A stretch of 64,000 nucleotides of DNA, from positions 1,178,001 through 1,242,000 of the forward strand of contig NZ_AP027363.1 in NCBI RefSeq assembly GCF_030295955.1, read 5' to 3'. The notes beneath the pieces are model-generated. The model had not been told where the DNA came from. It did not search any database and saw only the letters and a list, made by a program, of their open reading frames with translations. The translations under genes were made by a program, and so were the position numbers. Origin of the DNA: Thalassotalea agarivorans (GTDB lineage: Bacteria; Pseudomonadota; Gammaproteobacteria; Enterobacterales; Alteromonadaceae). Positions 8,085 through 15,821 of this stretch are shown in pieces (the first letter of the stretch is position 1; each line of letters opens with the position of its first letter).

Positions 8085-9701
8085 GTGACATCTCAATTTC
8101 GACATCGCTTTCCTATTTTATCTCAGCAGGTCAATGGCATGCCGCTGGTCTATTTTGACAATGCAGCAACAAGCCAACGCCTTGATGAGGTGATTTCGGC
8201 AACTCAGTCCTACTATGAAACAATAAATGCTAATGTGCATCGCTCTTCTCATGCTTTGAGTGCACAAGCGACTAGTCTTTATGAGGGATGCAGAACTGAT
8301 ATCGCTCAATGGATTGGTGCTGATAAAAATGAGGTGGTGTTTACTTCAGGCACAACCGATGCCATCAACTTAGTGGCAACATGTGTTGCTAAAGCGTTTA
8401 TACAAGCGGGTGATGAAATTCTTATTTCAGTGAGCGAACATCACGCTAATATCGTGCCTTGGCAATTGGTTTGTGAACAATACGGTGCGACGTTGCGCGT
8501 TGTTGATATTGATAACCAAGGGCGGATTGATATTGCTCATTTCAAACAATTATTGTCAAACCAAACAAAACTTGTCGCCGTTAGTCAGTTATCAAATGTA
8601 GTTGGCAAGTTTAATGATGTCGCTACGCTCGTTCGCCTAGCAAAAGAGCAGGGCGCGTTAACCTTGATTGATGGTGCCCAAGCAATCGCTCATACAGCGC
8701 TTAATGTTAAATCATTGGATAGTGATTTTTATGTGTTTTCAGCGCACAAACTGTATGGCCCTACCGGTTTAGGCGTGCTTTATGGTAGAGCGGCTGTGCT
8801 TGAAAAACTGCCCCCTTACAAAAGTGGCGGAGAAATGATCAAGAAGGTGAGCCTCAAAACAGGTACAACGTTCAATGAGGCGCCTAGTAAATTTGAGGCG
8901 GGTACGCCCAATATTGCTGGTGTCATTGCTTTTGCTCGCGCGCTTAATTTTATCCGTAAACACCATCAAGATATTGCGCAAATAGAGTCAGATTTAACCG
9001 ACTATATGTGGCAAGCATTAAGCAACATAGAGCAGGTGGCGTGTTTGTTTGAGGGTAAGCCAGATATTCCACTTTTTTCATTTCAGATTGCCGGGGAACA
9101 TATCAAAGATATTGCAACGGCATTGGATGCTAAAGGAATTGCTATACGGGCAGGGCATCACTGCGCAATGCCTTTGATGGAATACAAACAATGTAGCGGT
9201 AGCTTAAGGGTATCGTTAGCGCCATACAATACTCGCGCAGAAGTAGACTATTTTGTTGACGCTCTAGCGCAGATACTTTCGGGAGAGCAACATCAGGTAG
9301 AACCATCACTATCGATTGTATCGGAATTTGAGCAAGCTAAAGGTTGGGATCAAAAACATCGGCTGATCATGCTTTATGGCAGAGACTTCGAACGAATGTC
9401 GCGTGAGTATCGATTGCCACAAAATCTGATTGAAGGCTGTGAATCTCAAGCTTGGTTAACAATGTCTGAGCAAAATGGCAGTATCAACCTGCAAGGTGAT
9501 AGTGACGCCCGTATTATAAGAGGGCTGATGCACATCGTATTTCAGGCCTATCAAGGTAAATCGGCCGAGCAAATCGCAGAGTTCGATGAGCAAGCGTATT
9601 TTGAGCAACTCGGTATTTTGCAACATTTAAGCCCATCGCGTGGCAATGGACTTAAAGCGATTGTTGAAAAAATAAAAACTCGTGCGAACGAGTTAGCGTG
9701 A
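8085..9701 (+). CDS. Fused cysteine desulfurase CsdA and sulfur acceptor CsdE (SufE)
   Basis: The 538-aa product joins two enzymes. Residues ~1-400 are a SufS/CsdA-type PLP cysteine desulfurase, with the PLP lysine in SAHKLYGPTG (about K222) and the persulfide cysteine in RAGHHCAMP (about C360). Residues ~412-538 are a SufE/CsdE domain, with its acceptor cysteine in EGCESQAW (about C452). In E. coli these are separate proteins that pass sulfur from cysteine, and CsdA-CsdE work with CsdL/TcdA to form cyclic t6A in tRNA. The GTG at 8085 is taken as start because the protein then begins at the normal CsdA N-terminus; an upstream TTG in frame is less likely. Its 3' end overlaps the convergent tcdA by 9 bp. 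Confidence 0.93.
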   Translation: MTSQFRHRFPILSQQVNGMPLVYFDNAATSQRLDEVISATQSYYETINANVHRSSHALSAQATSLYEGCRTDIAQWIGADKNEVVFTSGTTDAINLVATCVAKAFIQAGDEILISVSEHHANIVPWQLVCEQYGATLRVVDIDNQGRIDIAHFKQLLSNQTKLVAVSQLSNVVGKFNDVATLVRLAKEQGALTLIDGAQAIAHTALNVKSLDSDFYVFSAHKLYGPTGLGVLYGRAAVLEKLPPYKSGGEMIKKVSLKTGTTFNEAPSKFEAGTPNIAGVIAFARALNFIRKHHQDIAQIESDLTDYMWQALSNIEQVACLFEGKPDIPLFSFQIAGEHIKDIATALDAKGIAIRAGHHCAMPLMEYKQCSGSLRVSLAPYNTRAEVDYFVDALAQILSGEQHQVEPSLSIVSEFEQAKGWDQKHRLIMLYGRDFERMSREYRLPQNLIEGCESQAWLTMSEQNGSINLQGDSDARIIRGLMHIVFQAYQGKSAEQIAEFDEQAYFEQLGILQHLSPSRGNGLKAIVEKIKTRANELA

Positions 9702-10484
9702 TTTCTTACGAATCAGTTTTTCAAGTAACCTGCCAACGGCAAAGAACGCAAACGAGGCCGTAACATGCGTCGCCGCACCAAAACCGCCGCTGCAATCAAG
9801 TCTCATTGCACCTTCTTGTTGCTGCTTAGCAAAACACACGTTGCCTTCATTATCTGGATAAACGAGTTGCTGGGTTGAAAACACTGCATCGATAGAAAAC
9901 TTACGTTTTACATTGCGAGAAAAGTTGTAGTCGCGACGCAATTGGTTTTTAACTTTCGCCAATAAAGGATCTTGGTATGTTCTACTTAGATCGTCTACTT
10001 TAATCTGTGTTGGGTCGGTTTGTCCGCCCGCGCCACCAATTGTAATGACGTTAATTTTGTTACGTTTGCAGTGCGCTATCATCGCCGCTTTCACTCGAAC
10101 AGCGTCTATAGCGTCAACCACATAATCAATGTCTTTGGTAACTACTTCAGACAAATTATCTAGTGTAACAAAGTCTTCTATTTCACTTACTTGGCAAGCT
10201 GGATTGATTTGCTTAATACGCTGAGCCATTAACGCAACTTTACTTTCACCAATGGTGTCATTCAGTGCATGAATTTGACGATTTGTATTGGTGATACAGA
10301 CATCGTCTAAATCAACTAAACTAATATGCCCAATGCCTGTTCTGGCAAGGGATTCAGCAACCCAGCTACCAACGCCACCGATACCAATCACCATAACATG
10401 AGCCTGGCTAATGATTTCAGCACCTTGTATGCCATAGAGTCGGCTTATACCACCAAATCTAAGTTGATAATCTTGTTCTGACAT
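9693..10484 (-). CDS. tcdA: tRNA threonylcarbamoyladenosine dehydratase TcdA (CsdL)
   Basis: The 263-aa product is an E1-like/ThiF-family ATP-dependent enzyme that cyclises t6A at position 37 of ANN-decoding tRNAs to ct6A. The nucleotide-binding glycine motif GIGGVGSW is at about residues 34-41, and the adjacent LVDLDDVCITNTNRQ is typical of the family. A hydrophobic C-terminal stretch is also typical of TcdA. AGGT lies before the ATG. It is convergent with, and overlaps by 9 bp, the csdA-csdE fusion, its known partners in E. coli; this gene pairing is strong context for the name. Confidence 0.93.
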   Translation of the reverse strand: MSEQDYQLRFGGISRLYGIQGAEIISQAHVMVIGIGGVGSWVAESLARTGIGHISLVDLDDVCITNTNRQIHALNDTIGESKVALMAQRIKQINPACQVSEIEDFVTLDNLSEVVTKDIDYVVDAIDAVRVKAAMIAHCKRNKINVITIGGAGGQTDPTQIKVDDLSRTYQDPLLAKVKNQLRRDYNFSRNVKRKFSIDAVFSTQQLVYPDNEGNVCFAKQQQEGAMRLDCSGGFGAATHVTASFAFFAVGRLLEKLIRKKSR

Positions 10485-10780
10485 TGTTTACCTGCAAAAA
10501 ATAGCGACGTTAACGTAAAAAATAAGTAATTGCTTTGAATTAAAAAAGCGCGCCATTATAAATTCACTGAGCTAAAACAGCAATTGGTATTACAATTTTG
10601 CACTAAATTGGTGAGGTAATCGGGTTAGGTTTTGATGAAAAAACATCCATCACTTTAGGGCGAAAGGTGAATAAATAGTCATTTTTTTGGATAAATATGA
10701 ATAACGTCAGAAAATATAAACAGAGTTTGGTATTTATTACATTTATAGTAAAGATAAACTGAGTGAATGCTCTAGACGTA
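10485..10780. other. Intergenic region between tcdA and gltA
   Basis: Roughly 300 AT-rich bases hold the promoter region of tcdA on the right-to-left strand and end at the gltA terminator. No ORF with a ribosome binding site and no RNA motif could be supported. Confidence 0.5.
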
Positions 10781-10808
10781 AAAAAAGGCGGTAAAACCGC
10801 CTTTTTTC
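10781..10808 (-). terminator. Intrinsic terminator of gltA
   Basis: GGCGGTAAAACCGCC (10787-10801) is flanked by A6 and T6. It lies about 17 bp beyond the gltA stop on the minus strand. Confidence 0.9.
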
Positions 10809-10824
10809 TACATTTAATTGCGCG

Positions 10825-12108
10825 TTATTTGTTCAACGGCGTAAATGTTTTGTTCAATTCACCGGTGTAAAGTTGGCGAGGACGGCCAATTTTTTGACCT
10901 GGTTGCGACAACATTTCGTCCCAGTGAGAAATCCAACCAACAGTTCTTGATAAAGCAAAGATTACTGTGAACATGTTTGTAGGGATACCAATCGCTTTAA
11001 GAATGATACCTGAGTAGAAATCCACATTCGGGTATAACTTCTTCTCAATGAAGTAAGGGTCTTCTAATGCTACTTTCTCAAGCGCCATAGCAACGTCTAA
11101 TAATGGATCGTCAATACCTAGCTCTTCAAGCACCTGGTGACAGGTTTCACGCATTACCGTAGCACGTGGGTCGAAGTTCTTGTATACACGATGACCAAAG
11201 CCCATAAGGCGGAATGGGTCGTTTTTGTCTTTTGCTTTAGCAACAAACTCATCCACGCGAGATACGTCGCCAATTTCTTCAAGCATGTTCAAACATGCTT
11301 CGTTAGCACCACCGTGCGCAGGGCCCCAAAGTGACGCAACACCTGCTGAAATACAAGCATAAGGGTTAGCACCAGAAGAGCCGGCTAAACGTACAGTTGA
11401 CGTTGAAGCGTTTTGCTCGTGGTCAGCGTGAAGGGTAAAGATTCTGTCCATTGCTTTTGCAAGCACTGGGCTAACTTTATAGTCTTCAGCTGGCACAGAG
11501 AACAACATGTGTAAGAAGTTTTCTGCGTAAGATAAATCGTTACGTGGGTATACAAATGGTTGACCGATACTGTACTTATATGCCATTGCAGCGATGGTAG
11601 GCATTTTAGCGATTAAGCGGTGTGCACAACGCATGCGTTGGTCAGCTTCATTAATATCTAAATCACTGTGGTAGAAAGAAGAAAGAGCACCAACAACACC
11701 ACAAAGCATAGCCATTGGGTGAGCGTCTGGTAAGAAACCTTGGAAGAAGTGAGCGATTTTTTCATGCACCATTGTGTGATTAGTGATGATATTTACGAAC
11801 TCTTCATATTCCGCTTCGTTTGGCGCAGCGCCGTTTAAAAGCGTGTAACAAACTTCTAGGTAATCAGCGTTTTTCGCTAAGTCATCGATTGCATAGCCGC
11901 GGTGTTGAAGAATGCCTTTACCGCCGTCGATAAACGTAATTGCAGACTCACAAGATGATGTTGCTAAAAAACCTGGGTCATATGTGAAGTAACCAGCGCT
12001 TCCTAAAGTGCGGATATCAATTACATCGTTACCTGCAGTACCTGACAAAACAGGTAGTTCAGCAACTACTTTTCCGTCAATACTTAAAGAGGCTTTTGAA
12101 TCAGCCAT
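10825..12108 (-). CDS. gltA: Citrate synthase (type II)
   Basis: The 427-aa product condenses acetyl-CoA and oxaloacetate, the entry step of the TCA cycle. It has the length and N-terminal extension of the NADH-sensitive hexameric gammaproteobacterial enzyme. Characteristic stretches are the histidine-containing [10 protein letters not shown] and [14 protein letters not shown] (with the oxaloacetate-binding histidine and arginine). The gene is divergent from sdhC across a 390-bp control region, as in E. coli. Confidence 0.98.
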   Translation of the reverse strand: MADSKASLSIDGKVVAELPVLSGTAGNDVIDIRTLGSAGYFTYDPGFLATSSCESAITFIDGGKGILQHRGYAIDDLAKNADYLEVCYTLLNGAAPNEAEYEEFVNIITNHTMVHEKIAHFFQGFLPDAHPMAMLCGVVGALSSFYHSDLDINEADQRMRCAHRLIAKMPTIAAMAYKYSIGQPFVYPRNDLSYAENFLHMLFSVPAEDYKVSPVLAKAMDRIFTLHADHEQNASTSTVRLAGSSGANPYACISAGVASLWGPAHGGANEACLNMLEEIGDVSRVDEFVAKAKDKNDPFRLMGFGHRVYKNFDPRATVMRETCHQVLEELGIDDPLLDVAMALEKVALEDPYFIEKKLYPNVDFYSGIILKAIGIPTNMFTVIFALSRTVGWISHWDEMLSQPGQKIGRPRQLYTGELNKTFTPLNK

Positions 12109-12498
12109 ATGTTTTATCCCCTTAATAATTTGTTTTAACTAACAAATATGAAAATTTAGTCAGTTTTTATGCATATAAAACTGGACTATTGTACTTCAAC
12201 ATACCTAGGGGAAGTCAATGCTACGTTTGTCTAAGATGGACTTTTCTACAAAGACGTTACAATAAGTGTACAAAAAATGGACACAAGCCTTTAAAACAGC
12301 ATACTTTTTGTCTTTTCTAAAATTGTAATTGTGGCCATTGGATTATATAATCTGTTTGATCTGCCTTGCTTCATTTTGCACTATTAAGGTGCATAAAAAG
12401 TCAGGTGAATTTGCTAGGGGTCGTTCTGCAGAAAATGAACGGCAATAATAAAAAATGAACAAAGCTTACAAAAGCTCGTTAGGTACATAGGCACAATT
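12109..12498. other. gltA-sdhC divergent control region
   Basis: These 390 bp must hold the promoters of gltA (leftward) and of the sdh-suc operon (rightward). The one clear motif is the dyad at 12377-12393. AT-rich stretches with several weak -10-like boxes are present, but none has a matching -35 that I would defend. Confidence 0.6.
12377..12393. promoter_or_regulatory. Dyad matching the NtrC (GlnG) binding consensus
   Basis: TGCACTATTAAGGTGCA fits the known NtrC site TGCACY-N4-TGGTGCA at every specified base but one. It lies about 105 bp upstream of sdhC. No sigma-54 promoter was found beside it, so it may be a chance match or act on gltA or sdh in another way. Confidence 0.4.
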
Positions 12499-12873
12499 GT
12501 GAAAAAACAACGTCCTGTTAACTTAGACCTGACCACAATAAAGATGCACGCAGCAGCAAACGCATCAATATTACATCGTATTAGCGGTGTGATTATGATC
12601 TTTGCTATCGGTATCCTGTTGTGGACACTTTCTCTTTCTCTATCTTCAGCCGAAGGTTTCGCACAAGTCGAAGCAATGTTAGGCGGCTTTTTCTTTAAAT
12701 TCATTATCTGGGGTATTTGTGCAGCACTTATCTATCACCTATTAGGTGGTGTGCGTCATTTACTTATGGATATGGGTTTCTTTGAAGAAAAAGTGTCCGG
12801 TAACTTAAGCGCTAAATTTGTTATCGCGCTTTGGATTATTCTATCTATCGTTGTGGGGGTTTGTTTATGGTAA
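12499..12873 (+). CDS. sdhC: Succinate dehydrogenase cytochrome b556 subunit
   Basis: The 124-aa product is one of the two membrane anchors of complex II. It has three transmembrane helices; HRISGV early in the protein and YHLLGGVRHLLMD in the second half are family motifs, the latter with the haem-ligand histidine. Translation begins at GTG, giving MKKQRPVNL, as expected for SdhC. The gene is first in the sdhCDAB-sucABCD cluster and overlaps sdhD by 7 nt. Confidence 0.95.
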   Translation: MKKQRPVNLDLTTIKMHAAANASILHRISGVIMIFAIGILLWTLSLSLSSAEGFAQVEAMLGGFFFKFIIWGICAALIYHLLGGVRHLLMDMGFFEEKVSGNLSAKFVIALWIILSIVVGVCLW

Positions 12874-13214
12874 ATAATGTCGCAACAGTAGGTCGCAGTG
12901 GTATCCACGATTTTGTATTGCTTCGTGCAAGTGCCATCATCTTAGCGTTATACACGTTAACGATTGCAGGCTTCTTTGTTATCACGCCAGACGTTACATA
13001 CGAGAACTGGACAGCATTCTTTGCTTGTTTGCCAGTTAAAATTTTCACTTTAGTAGCAACAATCGCATTACTTGCTCACGCTTGGATTGGTATTTGGCAG
13101 GTATTGTCAGATTACGTAAAACCAACTTTCTTACGTGGCACATTGCAGTTCTTATTCGCGGTATTACTGCTGGTTTACCTTGTTTCTACTTTCTTAATTG
13201 TGTGGGGTGTGTAA
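12867..13214 (+). CDS. sdhD: Succinate dehydrogenase membrane anchor subunit
   Basis: The 115-aa product is the second anchor of complex II, with three hydrophobic helices and the conserved GRSGIHDFVLLRASA start and HAWIGIWQV (haem/quinone-site region). The ATG at 12867 lies inside the last codons of sdhC and gives a product of normal length, so the longer upstream frame is not used. The stop codon abuts the GTG of sdhA, so the genes are translationally coupled. Confidence 0.95.
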   Translation: MVNNVATVGRSGIHDFVLLRASAIILALYTLTIAGFFVITPDVTYENWTAFFACLPVKIFTLVATIALLAHAWIGIWQVLSDYVKPTFLRGTLQFLFAVLLLVYLVSTFLIVWGV

Positions 13215-14984
13215 GTGAGCGTTCCAGTTCGTGAATTTGACGCCATTGTAATTGGCGCAGGCGGTGCGGGTATGCGCGCTGCATTAGCAATTTCTGAATC
13301 AGGCCAGTCATGTGCTCTGATTTCTAAAGTATTCCCAACGCGTTCGCATACAGTATCTGCTCAAGGTGGTATTACTGTAGCGCTAGGTAACGCGCATGAT
13401 GATAATTGGGAATTCCATATGTACGATACCGTTAAAGGTTCTGATTATATCGGTGACCAAGACGCTATTGAGTACATGTGTAAAACAGGCCCAGAGGCGA
13501 TTATTGAACTTGAAAATATGGGTTTACCATTTTCTCGTTTCGATAACGGTAAAGTATACCAACGTCCTTTCGGTGGCCAATCTAAAGATTTTGGTGGCGA
13601 GCAAGCCGCACGTACAGCAGCTGCAGCTGACCGCACTGGTCATGCACTTTTGCACTGTTTGTATCAACAAAATGTTAAAAACAAAACCAACGTATTCAGT
13701 GAATGGTACGCACTTGATCTAGTTAAAAACGCTGACGGCTCTGTCGTTGGTACAACGGCTATCAACATTGAAACAGGTGAAGTTGTATACTTCAAAGCAC
13801 GCGCAACAGTACTTGCTACTGGTGGTGCTGGTCGTATTTATGCTTCAACCACTAACGCACACATCAATACTGGTGACGGTGTTGGTATGTCACTTCGTGC
13901 TGGCGTTCAAATGCAAGACATGGAAATGTGGCAGTTCCACCCAACGGGTATCGCTGGCGCTGGTGTACTTGTTACTGAAGGCTGTCGTGGTGAGGGTGGT
14001 TACTTACTAAATAAAGATGGCGAGCGTTTCATGGAACGTTATGCGCCAAATGCTAAAGACCTTGCCGGCCGTGACGTTGTTGCTCGTTCAATGATGACGG
14101 AAATTCGTGAAGGTCGTGGCTGTGACGGTCCTTGGGGACCACACATTAAACTTAAGCTAGATCACTTAGGCCGCGAAACGTTAAATCAACGTTTACCAGG
14201 TGTTTGTGACCTATCTAAAACGTTTGCTCACGTTGATCCAGCGGAAGAACCAATTCCAGTTATTCCTACTTGTCACTACCAAATGGGTGGTGTGCCTTGT
14301 AATGTTCACGGTCAAGCACTTAGCTTCAACCCTGAAACAGGCGAAGATACAATTATCGAAGGTTTGTTTGCAGTTGGTGAAATTGCAAACGTATCTGTAC
14401 ACGGCGCAAACCGTTTAGGTGGTAACTCACTACTTGATTTGGTTGTATTCGGTCGTGCTGCAGGTAACTTCTTAGGTGAATATCTAGCAAATACTGAATC
14501 TGCTAAAGACGCTTCTGCATCTGATCTTGACGCTGCGCTAGCGCGTTATAATCGTTGGGAGTCATCTGAAAAAGGTGAAGACCCAGTGCAAATTCGTAAA
14601 GACCTACAGCAATGTATGCAACTTAACTTCTCGGTTTTCCGTGAAGGTGAAGCTATGGCTGAAGGTATGAAGGAATTAACTGAAATTCGTGAACGTCTTG
14701 AGCACGCACACCTAGCGGACAAGTCGAGTGAGTTTAATACTCAGCGTATCGAGTGTTTAGAATTAGACAACCTAATGGCTACTGCATTCTGTACAGCTAA
14801 AGCGGCTAACTTCCGTACTGAGTCTCGTGGTGCGCATGCACGTCAAGACTTCCAAGAGCGTGATGATGAAAACTGGTTATGTCACTCTATCTTCTCTCCA
14901 GACACTGAAGAGATGAGTAAGCGTGGCGTTAACATGAAGCCAGTACATCGTGAAGCTTTCCCACCGAAAGTGCGTTCTTACTAG
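13215..14984 (+). CDS. sdhA: Succinate dehydrogenase flavoprotein subunit
   Basis: The 589-aa product oxidises succinate to fumarate with covalently bound FAD. Visible are the FAD dinucleotide motif [10 protein letters not shown] near the N-terminus, the FAD-attachment histidine in [10 protein letters not shown], the active-site segment HPTGI and the substrate-binding HRLGGN-like stretch ([12 protein letters not shown]). Length equals E. coli SdhA (588 aa). It starts with GTG directly after the sdhD stop. Confidence 0.98.
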   Translation: MSVPVREFDAIVIGAGGAGMRAALAISESGQSCALISKVFPTRSHTVSAQGGITVALGNAHDDNWEFHMYDTVKGSDYIGDQDAIEYMCKTGPEAIIELENMGLPFSRFDNGKVYQRPFGGQSKDFGGEQAARTAAAADRTGHALLHCLYQQNVKNKTNVFSEWYALDLVKNADGSVVGTTAINIETGEVVYFKARATVLATGGAGRIYASTTNAHINTGDGVGMSLRAGVQMQDMEMWQFHPTGIAGAGVLVTEGCRGEGGYLLNKDGERFMERYAPNAKDLAGRDVVARSMMTEIREGRGCDGPWGPHIKLKLDHLGRETLNQRLPGVCDLSKTFAHVDPAEEPIPVIPTCHYQMGGVPCNVHGQALSFNPETGEDTIIEGLFAVGEIANVSVHGANRLGGNSLLDLVVFGRAAGNFLGEYLANTESAKDASASDLDAALARYNRWESSEKGEDPVQIRKDLQQCMQLNFSVFREGEAMAEGMKELTEIRERLEHAHLADKSSEFNTQRIECLELDNLMATAFCTAKAANFRTESRGAHARQDFQERDDENWLCHSIFSPDTEEMSKRGVNMKPVHREAFPPKVRSY

Positions 14985-14994
14985 GAGTTTAATG

Positions 14995-15705
14995 ATGAAG
15001 CAAATTTTCTCAGTATATCGTTACAATCCTGATGTAGATGCAAAACCTTACATGCAGGATTATGAGCTGGACCTTCCAGAAGGTTCAGACATGATGGTAT
15101 TAGATGCCTTGATTCTGTTAAAAGAACAAGATCCATCGTTATCATTCCGTCGCTCATGCCGTGAAGGTGTTTGTGGTAGTGACGGCTTAAACATGAACGG
15201 TAAAAATGGCTTGGCTTGTATTACGCCGCTTTCTGCTGTTAAAGCAAAGAAAATCGTATTACGTCCATTACCTGGCTTACCGGTTGTGCGTGACTTAATT
15301 ATCGACATGTCGCAATTCTACGCGCAGTACGAAAAAATTAAGCCTTACTTAATCAATGATGGTAAGAACCAACCAGCACGTGAACATTTACAATCACCTG
15401 AAGAGCGCGAGCATCTAGATGGTTTGTATGAGTGTATTTTATGTGCGTGTTGTTCAACTTCATGTCCGTCATTCTGGTGGAACCCAGACAAGTTCATTGG
15501 TCCAGCAGGTCTACTTCACGCTTATCGCTTCTTAATCGATAGCCGTGATACTGCCACTGACGAACGTTTAGATGATTTACAAGATGCATACAGCGTATTC
15601 CGTTGTCACGGCATCATGAACTGTGTGGACGTTTGTCCTAAGGGACTAAACCCGACGAAAGCGATTGGCCATATCAAGTCAATGCTTCTCTCCCGCGCAG
15701 TATAA
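14995..15705 (+). CDS. sdhB: Succinate dehydrogenase iron-sulfur subunit
   Basis: The 236-aa product passes electrons from SdhA to quinone through three Fe-S clusters. The [2Fe-2S] cysteines are in SCREGVCGSDG and the later LAC; the [4Fe-4S] and [3Fe-4S] cysteines are in CILCACCSTSC, RCHGIMNC and CPKG. Of two adjacent ATGs, the second (14995) lies 7 nt from AGGAG and matches the E. coli N-terminus; the first at 14992 would add one Met. Confidence 0.97.
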   Translation: MKQIFSVYRYNPDVDAKPYMQDYELDLPEGSDMMVLDALILLKEQDPSLSFRRSCREGVCGSDGLNMNGKNGLACITPLSAVKAKKIVLRPLPGLPVVRDLIIDMSQFYAQYEKIKPYLINDGKNQPAREHLQSPEEREHLDGLYECILCACCSTSCPSFWWNPDKFIGPAGLLHAYRFLIDSRDTATDERLDDLQDAYSVFRCHGIMNCVDVCPKGLNPTKAIGHIKSMLLSRAV

Positions 15706-15713
15706 GAAACTAT

Positions 15714-15732
15714 GGCGCAGTACCGCCTGCGC
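15714..15732 (+). other. Stem-loop between sdhB and sucA
   Basis: A perfect 7-bp stem, GGCGCAG/CTGCGCC, with a 5-nt loop lies 9 bp after sdhB. There is no T tract, so it is more likely an mRNA-stabilising or processing element than a terminator. Confidence 0.5.
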
Positions 15733-15821
15733 CTTAAAATTAGCGTATGTTGGAGCAGGGCTATAAGCGCTGCTTTCTTGTTTGAGTTTTGTTGCTTTTT
15801 ACCCGAGCAAAGGAACAGGTA

